Positions 13,501-25,490 of a stretch of DNA of 64,000 nt are shown in pieces. Numbering within the stretch: the first letter of the stretch is position 1; each line of letters opens with the position of its first letter. The stretch comes from Bidens hawaiensis (lineage: Eukaryota; Streptophyta; Magnoliopsida; Asterales; Asteraceae). The notes beneath the pieces were generated by a model. The model worked only from the letters and a program-made list of their open reading frames with translations, searched no databases and had not been told where the DNA came from. A program made the translations under genes and the position numbers. The stretch is taken from assembly GCA_021521415.1 (NCBI GenBank), contig JAIQDT010001113.1, positions 496,001 through 560,000 on the forward strand. The letters are read 5' to 3'.

Positions 13501-16500
13501 TTAATTTCAAAATTTGCTTAAAAAAAGGCTTATATACTTTTAAGAGTTAATATTTGCATTTTATATCTTGAATCCGTATGTTCATGTCCGTTCCATATCA
13601 TTTATTCATAGAACCGTCCATTAAATTCACAAAAAATTTTAATTTATCGTAAATAAACTGAAAAAGTTACGGTATTGTAAGGCAAGCCTTTGATCGGGAA
13701 CCATTTTGTTCTGTTTTTTTTTCCTTTTTTTGATTTGGAGTAGTTCTGGTACCGTAACGTCTAAAGAGCATGACAGAAACAGACCGAATTTGCGCAAACT
13801 CAACGACTCAACACAATGGACCGTCAACGCTCGGGTTTGATATATACTCACGAATTCGTGTCGATTTAATCTACAATGTTTGGGTTTAACCAACGCTCCT
13901 ATAAGGGTTAAATGTATATAAATCTGAAGTCTTAATTTCAAAATTTGCTTAAAAAAAAGGCTTATAAACTTTTAAGAGTTAATATTTGCATTTTATATCT
14001 TGAATCCGTATGTTCATGTCCGTTCCATATCATTTATTCATAGAACCGTCCATTAAATTCACAAAAAATAAATCGTAAATAAACTGAAAAAGTTACGGTA
14101 TTGTATGGCAAGTCTTTGATCGGGAACCATTTTGTTCTGGTTTTTTTCCTTTTTTTGTTTTGGTGTAGTTCTAGTACCGAAACGACTAAAGAGAATGACA
14201 GAAACCGACCGAATTTGAGCAAACTCAACGACTCAACACAATGGACCGTCAACGCTCGGGTTTGGTAAATACCCAAAAATTCGTGTCAACTTAATCTACA
14301 ATGTTTGGGTTTAACCAACGCTCCTAAAAGGTTAAATGTGTATAAATTTGAAGTTTAATTTCAACATTTGATTAAAAAAAGCCTTATATACTTTTAAGAG
14401 TTAATATTTGCATTTTATATCTTGAATCCGTATGTTCATGTCCGTTCCATATAATGTATTCGTAGAACCGTCTATTAAATTCACAAAAATTAAATCGTAA
14501 ATAAACTGATAAAGTTACGGTATTGTAAGGCAGGTATTGTAAGGCAAGTCTTTGATCGGGAACCATTTTGTTCTGGTTTTTTTCCTTTTTTGTTTTGGAG
14601 TAGTTCTGGTACCGTAACGTCTAAAGAGCATGACAGAAACCGACCGAATTCGCGCAAACTCAACGACTCAACACAATGGACCGTCAACGCTCGGGTTTGA
14701 TATATACTCACGAATTCGTGTCGACTTAATGAACAATGTTTGGGTTAACCAACGCTCCTATAAGGGTTAAATGTATATAAATTTTAAGTCTTAATTTCAA
14801 AATTTGCTTAAAAAAAGGCTTATATACTTTTAAGAGTTAATATTTGCATTTTATATCTTGAATCCGTATGTTCATGTCCGTTCCATATCATTTATTCATA
14901 GAACCGTCGATTAAATTCAGAAAAAATAAATAGTAAATAAACTGAAAAAGTTACGGTATTGTAAGGCAAGCCTTTGATCGGGAACCATATTGTTCTGGTT
15001 TTTTTCCTTTTTTTGTTTTGGTGTAGTTATGGTACCGTAACGACTAAAGAGCTTGACAGAAACCGACCGAATTCGCGCAAACTCAACGACTCAAAACAAT
15101 GGACCGTCAACGCTCGGGTTTGATATATACTCACGAATTCGTGTCGACTTAATCTACAATGTTTGGGTTTAACCAACGCTCCTATAAGGGTTAAATGTAT
15201 ATAAATTTGAAGTTTAATTTCAAAATTTGCTTAAAAAAAGGCTTATATACTTTTAAGAGTTAATATTTGCATTTTATATCTTGAATCCGTATGTTCATGT
15301 CCGTTCCATATCATGTATTCATAGAACCATCCATTAAATTCACAAAAAATAAATCGTAAATAAACTGAAAAAGTTACGGTATTGTAAGGCAAGCCTTTGA
15401 TCGGGAACCATTTTGTTCTGGTTTTTTTTCCTTTTTTTGTTTTGGTGTAGTTATGGTACCGTAACGACTAAAGAGCATGACAGAAACCGATCGAATTCGC
15501 GCAAACTCAACGACTAAACACAATGGACCGTCAACGCTCGGGTTTGATAAATACCCACAAATTCGTGTCGACTTAATCTACAATGTTTGGGTTTAACCAA
15601 CGCTCCTAAAAGGTTAAATGTGTATAAATTTGAAGTCTTAATTTCAACATTTGATTAAAAAAAAGGCTTATATACTTTTAAGAGTTAATATTTGCATTTT
15701 ATATCTTGAATCCGTATGTTCATGTCCGTTCCATATCATTTATTCATAGAACCGTCCATTAAATTCACAAAAAATAAATCGTAAATAAACTGAAAAAGTA
15801 ACGGTATTGTAAGGCAAGCCTTTGATCGGGAACCATTTTGTTCTGGTTTTTTTTCCTTTTTTTGTTATGGAGTAGTTCTGGTACCGTAACGTCAAAAGAA
15901 CATGGCAGAAACCGATAGAATTCGCGCAAACTCAACTACTCAACATAATGGACCGTCAACGCTCGGGTTTGATATATACTCACGAATTCGTGTCGACTTA
16001 ATCTACAATGTTTGGGTTTAACCAACGCTCCTATAAGGGTTAAATGTATATAAATTTGAAGTCTTAATTTCAAAATTTGCTTAAAAAAAAGGCTTATATA
16101 CTTTTAAGAGTTAATATTTGCATTTAATATCTTGAATCCGTATGTTCATGTCCGTTCCATATCATTTATTCATAGAACCGTCCATTAAATTCACAAAAAA
16201 TAAATCGTAAATAAACTGAAAAAGTTACGGTATTGTAAGGCAAGTCTTTGATCGGGAACCATTTTGTTCTGTTTTTTTTTCCTTTTTTTTTTGGTGTAGT
16301 TCTGGTACCGTAACGACTAAAGAGAATGACAGAAACCGACCGAATTAGAGCAAACTCAACGACTCATCACAATGGACCGTCAACGCTAGGGTTTGATAAA
16401 TACCCTCGAATTCGTGTCGACTTAATCTACAATGTTTGGGTTTAACCAACGCTCTTAAAAGGGTTAAATGTGTATAAATTTGAAGTCTTAATTTCAACAT

Positions 16501-19500
16501 TTGATTAAAAAAAAGGCTTATATACTTTTAAGAGTTAATATTTGCATTTTATATCTTTAATCCGTATGTTCATGTCCGTTCCATATCATGTATTCCTAGA
16601 ACCGTACATTAAATTCACGAAAAATAAATCGTAAAAAAACTGAAAAAGTTACGGTATTGTAAGGCAAGTCTTTGATCTGGAACCATTTTGTTCTGTTTTT
16701 TATCCTTTATTTGTTTTGGAGTAGTTCTGGTACTGTAACGACGAAAGAGCATGACAGAAACCGACCGAATTCGCGCAAACTCAACGACTCAACACAATGG
16801 ACCGTCAACGCTCGGGTTTGATAAATACTCACGAATTCGGGTCGACTTAATCTACAATGTTTGGGTTTAACCAACGGTCCTATAAGGGTTAAATGTATAT
16901 AAATTTGAAGTCTTATTTTCAAAATTTGATTAAAAAAAAGGCTTATATACTTTTAAGAGTTAATATTTGCATTTTATATCTTGAATCCATAAGTACATGT
17001 CTGTTCCATATCATGTATTCCTAGAACTGTCCATCAAATTCACAAAAAATAAATCGTAAATAAACTGAAAAAGTTACGGTATTTTAAGGCAATCCTTTGA
17101 TCGGGAACCATTTTGTTCAGGTGTTTTTCCCTTTTTTGTTTTGGTGTAGTTCTGGTATCGTAACGACTAAAGTGCATGACAGAAACCGACCGAATTCACG
17201 CAAACTCAACGACTCAACACAATGGAAGGTCAACGCTCGGGTTTGATAAATCCACGAATTCGTGTCGACTTAGTCTACAATGTTTGGGTTTAACCAACTC
17301 TCCTAAAAGGGTTAAATGTGAATAAATTTGAAGTCTTAATTTCAACATTTGACTAAAAAAAAGGCTTATATACTTTTAGGAGTTAATATTTGCATTTTAT
17401 ATCTTGAATCCGTAAGTTCATGTCCGTTATATAACATATATTCACAGAACCGTCCATTAAATTCACAAAAAATAAATCATAAATAAACTGAAAAAGTTAC
17501 GGTATTGTAAGGCAAGCCTTTGATCGGGAACCAATTTGTTCTGGTTTTTTTGCCTTTTTTTGTTTTGAAGTAGTTCTGGTACCGTAACGACTAAAGAGCA
17601 TGACAGAAACCGACCGAATTCGCGCAAACTCAACGACTCAACACAATGGACCGTCAACGCTCGGGTTTGATAAATACTCACGAATTCGTGTCGACTTAAT
17701 CTACAATGTTTGGGTTTAACCAACGCTCCTAAAAGGGTTAAATGTATATAAATTTGAAGTCTTAATTTCAAAATTTGATTACAAAAAAAGGCTTATATAC
17801 TTTTAAGAGTTAATATTTGCATTTTATATCTTGAATACTTATGTTCATGTCCGTTCCATATCATGTATTCCCAGAACCGTCCATTAAATTCACAAAAAAT
17901 AAATCGTAAATAAACTGAAAAAGTTACGGTATTGTAAGGCAAGCCTTTGATCGGGAACCATTTTGTTCTGGTTTTTTTTCCTTTTTTGTTTTGGTGTAGT
18001 TATGGTACCGTAACGACTAAAAAGCATGACAGAAACCGACCGAATTCGCGCAAACTCAACGACTAAACACAATGGACCGTCAACTCTCGGGTTTGATAAT
18101 ACCCACAAATTCGTGTCGACTTAATCTACAATGTTTGGGTTTAACCAACGCTCCTAAAAGGTTAAATGTGTATAAGTTTGAAGTCTTAATTTCAACATAT
18201 GATTAAAAAAAAGGCTTATATACTTATAAGAGTTATCATTTGCATTTTATATCTTGAATCCGTATGTTCATGTCCGTTCCATATCATGTATTCCTAGAAC
18301 CGTCCATTAAATTCACAAAAATTAAATCGTAAATAAACTGAAAAAGTAACGGTATTGTAGGGCAAGTCTTTGATCGGGAACCATTTGTTCTGGTTTTTTT
18401 TTCCTTTTTTTGTTTTGGAGTAGTTCTGGTACAGTAACGTCTAAAGAGCATGACCGAAACCGACCGAATTCGCGTAAACTCAACGACTCAACACAATGGA
18501 CCGTCAACGCTCGGGTTTGATATATACTCACGATTTCGTGTCGACTTAATCTACAATGTTTGGGTTTAACCAACGCTCCTATAACGGTTAAATGTATATA
18601 AATTTGAAGTGTTAATTTCAAAATTTGCTTAAAAAAAGGCTTATATACTTTAAAGAGTTAATATTTGCATTATATATCTTGAATCTGTATGTTTATGTCC
18701 GTTCCATATCATGTATTCATGGAACTGTCTATTAAATTCACAAAAAATAAATCGTAAATAAACTGAAAAAGGTACGGTATTGTATGGCAAGTCTTTGATC
18801 GGGAACCATTTTGTTCTGGTTTTTTTCCTTTTTTTGTTTTGGTGTAGTTCTGGTACCGTAACGACTAAAGAGAATGACAGAAACCGACCGAATTCGAGCA
18901 AACTCAACGACTCAACACAATGGAACGTCAACGCTCGGGTTTGATAAATACCCTCGAATTCGTGTCGACTTAATCTACAATGTTTGGGTTTAACCAACGC
19001 TCCTAAAAGGGTTAAATGTGTATAAATTTGAAGTCTTAATTTCAACATTTGATTAAAAAAGGCTTATATACTTTTAGGAGTTAATATTTGCATTTTATAT
19101 CTTGAATCCGTATGTTCATGTCCGTTCCATATCATGTATTCCTAGAACCGTCCATTAAATTCAAAAATTAAATGGTAAATAAACTGAAAAAGTAACGGTA
19201 TTGTAAGGCAAGTCTTTGATCGGGAACCATTTTGTTCTGGTTTTTTATCCTTTTTTTTGTTTTGGTGTAGTTCTGGTACCGTAACGTCTAAACAGCATGA
19301 CCGAAACCGACCGAATTCACGCAAACTCAACGACTCAACACATTGGACCGTCAACGCTTGGGTTTGATAAATACTCACGAATTCGTGTCGACTTAATCTA
19401 CAATGTTTGGGTTTAACCAACGCTCCTATAAGGGTTAAATGTATATAAATTTGAAATTTAATTTCAAAATTTGCTTAAAAAAAGGCTTATATACTTTAAA

Positions 19501-21839
19501 GAGTTAATATTTGCATTTTATATCTTGAATCCGTATGTTCATGTCCGTTCCATATCATGCATTCATAGAACCGTCCATTAAATTCACAAAAAATAAATCG
19601 TAAATAAACTGAAAAAGTTACGGTATTGTATGGCAAGTCTTTGATTGGGAACCATTTTGTTCTGGTTTTTTTCCTTTTTTTGTTTTGGTGTAGTTCTGGT
19701 ACCGTAACGACTAAAGAGAATGACAGAAACCGACCGAATTCGAGCAAACTCAACGACTCAACACAATGGACCGTCAACGCTCGGGTTTGATAAATACCCT
19801 CGAATTCGTGTCGACTTAATCTACAATGTTTGGGTTTAACCAACGCTCCTAAAAGGGTTAAATGTGTATAAATTTGAAGTCTTAATTTCAACATTTGATT
19901 AAAAAAAGGCATATATACTTTTAAGAGTTAATATTTGCATTTTATATCTTGAATCCGTATGTTCATGTCCGTTCCATATCATGTATTCCTAGAACCGTCC
20001 ATTAAATTCACAAAAATTAAATCGTAAATAAACTGAAAAAGTAACGGTATTGTAAGGCAAGTCTTTGATCGGGAACCATTTTGTTCTGGTTTTTTTCCTT
20101 TTTTTGTTTTGGAGTTGTTCTGGTACCGTAACGTCTAAACAGCATGACCGAAACCGACCGAATTCGCGCAAACTCAACGACTCAACACAATGGACAGTCA
20201 ACGCTCGGGTTTGATATATACTCACGAATTCGTGTCGACTTAATCTACAATGTTTTGGTTTAACCAACGCTCCTATAAGGGTTAAATGTATATAAATTTG
20301 AAGTCTTAATTTCAAAATTTGCTTAAAAAAAAGGCTTATATACTTTAAAGAGTTAATATTTGCATTTTATATCTTGAATCCGTATGTTCATGTCCGTTCC
20401 ATATCATGTATTCATAGAACCGTCCATTAAATTCACAAAAAATAAATCGTAATTAAACTGAAAAAGTTACGGTATTGTATGGCAAGTCTTTGATCGGGAA
20501 CCATTTTGTTCTGGTTTTTTTTCCTTTTTTTGTTTTGGTGTAGTTCTGGTACCGTAACGAATAAAGAGAATGACAGAAACCGACCGAATTCGAGCAAACT
20601 CAACGACTCAACACAATGGAACGTCAACGTTCGGGTTTGATAAATACCCTCGAATCCGTGTCGACTTAATCTACAATGTTTGGGTTTAACCAACGCTCCT
20701 AAAAGTGTTAAATGTGTATAAATTTGAAGTCTTAATTTCAACATTTGATTAAAAAAAAGGCTTATATACTTTTAAGAGTTAATATTTGCATTTTATATCT
20801 TGAATCCGTATGTTCATGTCCGTTCCATATCATGTATTCCTAGAACCATCCATTAAATTCACAAAAAATAAATCGTAAATAAACTGAAAAAGTTACGGTA
20901 TTGTAAGGCAAGTCTTTGATCGGGAACCATTTTGTTCTGGTTTTTTTTCCATTTTTTGTTTTGGAGTAGTTCTGGTACCGTAACGACTAAAGAGCATGAC
21001 TGAAACCGACCGAATTCGCGCAAACTCAACGACTCAACACAATGGACCATCAACGCTCGGGTTTGATAAATACTCACGAATTCGTGTCGACTTAATCTAC
21101 AATGTTTGGGTTTAACCAACGCTCCTATAAGGGTTAAATGTATATAAATTTGAAGTCTTAATTAAAATTTGATTAAAAAAGGCTTATATACTTTTAAGAG
21201 TTAATATTTGCATTTTATATCTTGAATCCATATGTTCATGTCCGTTCCATATCATGTATTCATAGAACCGTCCATTAAATTCACAAAAAATAATTCGTAA
21301 ATAAACTGAAAAAGTTATGTTATTGTATTGCATGTCTTTGATCGGGAACCATTTTGTTCTTGTTTTTTTCCTTTTTTTGTTTTGGTGTAGTTCTGGTACC
21401 GTAACGACTAAAGAGCATGACAGAAACCAACCGAATTCGCGCAAACTCAACGACTCAACACAATGGACCGTCAACGCTCGGGTTTGATAAATACTCACGA
21501 ATTCGTGTCGACTTAATCTACAATATTTGGGTTTAACCAACGCTCCTATAAGGGTTAAATGTATATAAATTTGAAGTCTTAATTTCAAAATTTGATTAAA
21601 AAAAGGCTTATATACTTTTAAGAGTTAATATTTGCATTTTATATCTTGAATCCGTAAGTTCATGTCCGTTCCATATCATGTATTCTTAGAACCGTCCATT
21701 AAATTCACAAAAAATAAATCGTAAATAAACTGAAAAAGTTACGGTATTGTATGGCAAGTCTTTGATCGGGAACCGTTTTGTTCTGGTTTTTTTTCCTTTT
21801 TTTGTTTTGGTGTAGTTCTGGTACCGTAACGACTAAAGA
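13501..21839. repeat. Divergent satellite monomers left of element 1
   Basis: About 20 monomers carrying many private substitutions and 1-15 bp indels, for example a duplicated GGTATTGTAAGGCA near 14520 and a shortened T tract near 16280. Most use the TAGTTCTGG or TAGTTATGG form. I see no clear higher-order period. The greater divergence suggests an older or less homogenised part of the array. Confidence 0.85.
21835..21839. repeat. Target site duplication, left copy, element 1 (AAAGA)
   Basis: AAAGA lies directly before the TGTTGG end of the LTR and is repeated directly after the other end at 34395-34399. Five bases is the length that copia integrases normally duplicate. The satellite reads on in register across the insertion. 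Confidence 0.95.
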
Positions 21840-21921
21840 TGTTGGTGCATAAATGTCAGTAGTTCATATGTCTAGTGTGTGTAATCGAGTCTGTAATATT
21901 GTTTATGTATTTGTTTGTTTA

Positions 21922-22050
21922 AAGCGAAGTTGTTGACAAGTTCGCTTAGGCGAACTTGTTAACCAAGCGAAGTTGTAGACAAGTTTGCTTAGGCGAACTT
22001 GTTAACCAAGCGAAGTTATGGACAACTTCGCCTGAGGCGAAGTTGTCGTG
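21922..22050 (+). repeat. 43-bp tandem repeat in the 5' LTR
   Basis: Three units of 43 bp start at 21922, 21965 and 22008, each beginning AAGCGAAGTT. The third is the most diverged and forms the hairpin before the TATA box. The same array is at 34002-34130 in the 3' LTR. The LTRs of element 2 have one fewer unit, which explains most of their shorter length (425 bp). Confidence 0.9.
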
Positions 22051-22061
22051 TATTTATATAG
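22021..22061 (+). promoter_or_regulatory. LTR core promoter: 12-bp hairpin plus TATA box
   Basis: A perfect inverted repeat, GACAACTTCGCC / GGCGAAGTTGTC with a 3-nt loop (22021-22047), is followed by TTTATATAG at 22053-22061. The TATA box is inferred from sequence and position. The hairpin and TATA box are conserved in element 2 with 15-bp arms, which favours a role in DNA or in the RNA leader. The transcription start is not determined. Confidence 0.65.
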
Positions 22062-22308
22062 GTTACGGATTATTGTTTAGTAGTTGTTCGAGTTCGTGTG
22101 AGTTTAAGTTATTGTTCGTGTGAGTTCAGTGACGTGAGGTCCAGAGTCTGTAACTGTGATTATATCACGTGTTGAGTTATTAATATAACGTGTGTTTGAT
22201 CGTATCGTATTCGTGTGTTTGTGTTCTACGTCCGTAACGATCTACACAGGGATTCCGCACCTGTGTATATCGGGATATCTCGTGTGTTCCGTCCAGGGAA
22301 CCTACAAT

Positions 22309-22320
22309 TGGTATCAGAAC
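22309..22320 (+). other. Primer binding site, initiator tRNA-Met type, element 1
   Basis: TGGTATCAGAAC starts two bases after the 5' LTR. It matches the usual plant site complementary to the 3' end of initiator tRNA-Met except for one base (A for G near its end). Element 2 has the perfect form. Confidence 0.85.
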
Positions 22321-22871
22321 GTTTGCTCGATTGTGTGGTTCGGGATATTCACGCGAGTGTAGAATTTGTCCCGTTTCGACTATTCACGGGACGAGTTTTT
22401 GGTGTTTTTGCTCATTCTAGCCTCCTACCAGTGTGTTCAAGCCTTTAAACCGTCAAAAACTTCGTTAAAATCCGATTTTCAGATATTCGGAAAGTTTGAG
22501 TTCGTCAGGCGAAGTTGCTGTTCATCAGGCGAAGTTGCCGCCAGGATACGTAGGGTTTCGGCGAAGATATAAGGAGAAGCGAAGTTATTTACAACTTCGC
22601 CTACCTCCTCAACTTCGCCTAACTCAGCGAAGTTCTCATCAAGTTCGCCTAGCTCAGCGAATTTTTCTTCAAGTTCGCCTACTTTCTAAGTTCGCTTACC
22701 CTAAGCGAAGTTATTCTCAACTTCGCCCAGTCACGTGAATTTAAGAAAGATCCAGAGAAGTTATTACTTAAGCGAAGTTTTCCTTAACTTCGCCTACAGT
22801 ACTGTTCAGAGGAAATTTTTTTTTAACTTCGCCTACTCAGAATTTTTCGGGTTTCTTAGTCTTCAAGAAGG
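22321..22871 (+). other. Long leader of element 1, rich in GCGAAGTT motifs
   Basis: A stretch of 551 bp between primer site and the expected gag start. It holds about 15 copies of GCGAAGTT, AACTTCGC or one-base variants in both orientations, mainly from 22500 to 22830, spaced about 15-30 bp. Such a leader can fold into many short stems. A frame open from ATG 22735 runs into gag, but its first 45 or so codons are motif sequence with no counterpart in element 2. Packaging or dimerisation signals are expected here but not recognised. Confidence 0.8.
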
Positions 22872-25469
22872 ATGTCGTCGATCAACTACAAAGGCCCCAA
22901 GGTTGCTGAAGGGAACCGACTTTGTCGCGTGGAAGGATCGGTTCATACAATACGTTAAGTACCAGGATGCGAAAATGTGGGTATGCATCCAAGATGGATA
23001 TATTCCACCAGTCATGGAGTATGAGGGTCGAGACCAAATCAAGAAATACAGTAAAATGGAAGAGGAGGAGAAAAAGATGTATGAAGCCGAAAGCAAGGCT
23101 CATGCTGCAATCACAATGGCTCTTCCACAGGAGATCCTCCATACGTTCAGAAAGTATACATCAGCTAGAGAGCTTTGGGAAGCTCTTGAGAACAGATTTG
23201 AAAGGAATGTAGGTATTCGGGCTTCAAAGATAAAGTTGCTCAAAACTCAATTTTCAGTCTTTAAGTACTTGAAGAACGAATCTCTTGATGATATTATCAC
23301 TCGATATTATCATCTAATGACTGAATTGAGTAACTACTCCATTTCCTACCGAGAAGAAGAGATTGTGGAAAAGCTTCTCGATGCTCTCCCACCAAAATGG
23401 GAGATGTATACTGTGCTAATGAGGGAAGACAAGGACTTCCCTACTTATGATCTTGAAACCACTGTCAACAAGCTCAGAACTTTTGAGCTTAATATGGTCA
23501 GAAAAGAGACATCTATGGATCAGGTTCAAGATCCAGGCATGTACGGTACTAAAGTAAACTCAAATTCAAGTTCAAAGACTGATTCTGCCGCCTACTACTC
23601 GAAGGGCGAGTCGTGTGCCAAGTTTTCACAGGAGGGGCATGTGTCAGTAAACTCAAATGGGGATGTTTGCTTTGTAGCCGGTGGATCAAGTGGTACTCAA
23701 CAGACAGCAAGCAAGATTAGTGGATCTTCAAGTTCCTCAAGCAATAATTACTCTAAGATGCCAATGAGCGTCAAATCTGCTGAAGAGCAGTTTGACCTCT
23801 ATGCTTCGTTTATTGCTTCATATGAAAACTATATTCAAGGAAAGGTTGTTGATCCAGCGATGCTGGATGAAGACTATGACCAGATCGATGCTGATGATCT
23901 GGAGGAAATGGATTTACAATGGCAGATGGCCATGATAGTGAGGAGAGTGAAGAAGTTTATGAGAAAGACGGGGAGAAAGTTTGTTGGTGGCAGGCCAGGG
24001 TTCGACAAGTCTAAGGTGAGGTGCTATAACTGTCAACAAAATGGGCACTTTGCCAAAGAGTGTAGAAACGAGCGAGTTGAACGTGGTCTAGGCCGGTCTG
24101 CACAGCACACTGGGAGTAGTAAAGAAGTCAATGCCATGATGTCCAGAGAAGCAGGTGAATACAACTGGAACCTGCATTCGAATGAAACTAGTGAACAGGC
24201 AAATATGGCTAAGGTTGAGAATGAAGAATGTTAGAAGATTACCGGAGAAGAGAAAGCTACTGGTAAGGAAAAAGCTTTCATGGCAGATAACAATGATCAA
24301 CTCTCCGAGGTAAGTTCTAAACCTATTTGTACTAAATGTGAGAATTTGTCTGAGCAACTTGCTACCATAACTGATCAGTATGTTCGTTTAGATGCTGAAT
24401 TTAAAACTCTTAAAGAAGATCATCACTTTATGAAAGCAAGAGAAAACAGTTACAAAGTTATAATAAAAGCGTGTGAAAAAGATGTTAAAAGCTTAAAAAC
24501 AAAACTTGCTGAAAAATTGAAGTAATTGATCTAAGTTATGAGGTTTTAGAAGAAAAGACTAAACTGATTGCTGAACGAGAAAAGCAGATTGCTGACTACC
24601 AGGTGAAAGTGGTGGAACCGAACCGAAAACTTGAGCAGTTCAGAAATTCCTCAGCTATTCTTGATCACCTTGTTAGTGGTCAAGATTCCTCTGCGAAGAG
24701 GGGAGGAATTGGTTATCACGAGGTTCCACCACCTTATAACCACAATTACACTTTTAACCCTAGTGTTCAGAAATCTGTTGATTTTGAAGTTCCTCAGACA
24801 GTTCCAATCAAGGTTACGAGTAAAGAACCAAGTATTAGTAGTGGCGAAACGAGTTCGCCTGTTTCAAGTGTGAAAATTTCTGTTAAGAGTCCAGTCTCAT
24901 CAGATTCGGATAAGTTGTCCGAATCGGGTAAGACAAAAGAGAAGGTAATGTTACCCACTGGTGGAGAAAAAGATAAAACCTATAAAAAAAGTACTCCACT
25001 CAACCCGTACGTCCCACCTTATGTGAGACGAACGGCCGGTAACACAGCCTCGACATCCAAAACAACCTTTGAAAAGAAAATGGAGCATAGGTGTTGTTTT
25101 AGGTGTAATAAGTTAGGACATCTTGTTGCAGATTGCCCTCTGACGCAGAAATTCAGAGGTGTGAGGCCTATTAAAACTGAGCATAAGCCTAATGGTAATT
25201 TTAATACTGCTAAAAGTGAAAACCCTTCAAAGTTACGAAATGTAACTAATTCAGGTTTTCACAGAAACAAACCTCAGTTTAACAATGCTAATAACCAAAC
25301 CGCAAGATATAATACTTCCAATACACATAGGTTTGGAAGGCCTCACACTCAATTTCCAAGGAGATTTAATAATAGGACTGACAGGAATTATCCAGATGCT
25401 AACTTTGGAAAGCAGAAGTACGGGATGTATAGATCCAAGACCAATTGGTCTTGGGTCCCTAGATTCTAA
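22872..25469 (+). pseudogene. gag of element 1 (two CCHC knuckles), broken
   Basis: Capsid/nucleocapsid protein of a copia element, which would form the cytoplasmic particle. The start aligned with element 2 is ATG 22872, but a deletion of about 41 bp after the fifth codon puts it out of frame; the capsid frame is instead open from ATG 22735 in the leader. Visible parts are the capsid region with FVAWKDRFIQYVKYQ near the start, a first CCHC knuckle at 24022-24063 (CYNC...H...C), a Lys/Glu-rich probable coiled coil at about 24300-24640, a second CCHC knuckle at 25095-25136 (CFRC...H...C), and a basic Asn/Arg-rich tail ending NWSWVPRF. Further breaks are a TAG at 24232-24234 where element 2 has GAG, and a one-base deletion in an A run near 24515 that ends the frame at 24525. 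The frame resumes in another phase to TAA 25467. Assignment is secure, but the full-length protein is not encoded. Confidence 0.9.
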
Positions 25470-25490
25470 TCCTTTGCTTTATTGTGCAGG
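25466..25490 (+). promoter_or_regulatory. Possible 3' splice site at the gag-pol junction, element 1
   Basis: CTAAT (25466-25470), a T-rich stretch and TGTGCAG ending at 25489 resemble a plant branch point and acceptor, with about 20 nt between branch A and AG. Exon sequence would begin with the in-frame GAA of pol at 25490. Gag stops at 25467-25469, and the pol frame is open only from 25463, so direct frameshifting has almost no overlap to work in. The arrangement is conserved in element 2. The donor is not assigned. Programmed frameshifting or reinitiation remain possible. Confidence 0.4.

Larger units (their letters stand above)
1..21839. repeat. Tandem satellite array, about 424-bp monomer (left block)
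   Basis: About 51 head-to-tail copies of one monomer fill this block, with no other sequence in it. Taking the string CTTGAATCCGTATG as phase origin, monomers begin at 1, 425, 849, 1273 and 1697. Landmarks inside the monomer are a T-rich tract followed by a KpnI site (GGTACC), an EcoRI-containing segment (GACCGAATTCGCGCAAACTC), a SalI site (GTCGAC) and an AT-rich half with poly-A and poly-T runs. All copies have the same orientation. I do not recognise the family. The length and higher-order structure fit a pericentromeric, centromeric or subtelomeric satellite, but the sequence alone does not decide which. Short reading frames recur on the minus strand simply because the monomer repeats, and I do not regard them as genes. 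Confidence 0.97.
21840..22306 (+). repeat. 5' LTR of element 1 (467 bp)
   Basis: Starts TGTTGGTGCA and ends GGGAACCTACA, and matches 33920-34394. It is 8 bp shorter than the 3' copy, which has an extra GTGTGTTC-type unit near its end. It holds a 43-bp tandem repeat, a GC-rich hairpin and a TATA box, and would drive the genomic transcript. Confidence 0.97.

Noticed and set aside
1..21839. CRISPR-like regular repeats
   Set aside because: The repeats are 424-bp contiguous monomers without spacers in a plant-type setting.
1..21839. CENP-B-box-like motif in the monomer
   Set aside because: Compared with the NTTCGNNNNANNCGGGN pattern by eye, no monomer segment fits.
22863..24357. Minus-strand frames opposite gag of element 1
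   Set aside because: They lie antisense to a well-supported capsid and nucleocapsid frame with no start context or homology.
24525..24602. Programmed frameshift in gag of element 1
   Set aside because: The shift is a single missing A in a homopolymer, and element 2 has its own single missing A in a different run nearby. This looks like independent decay and not a shared recoding signal.
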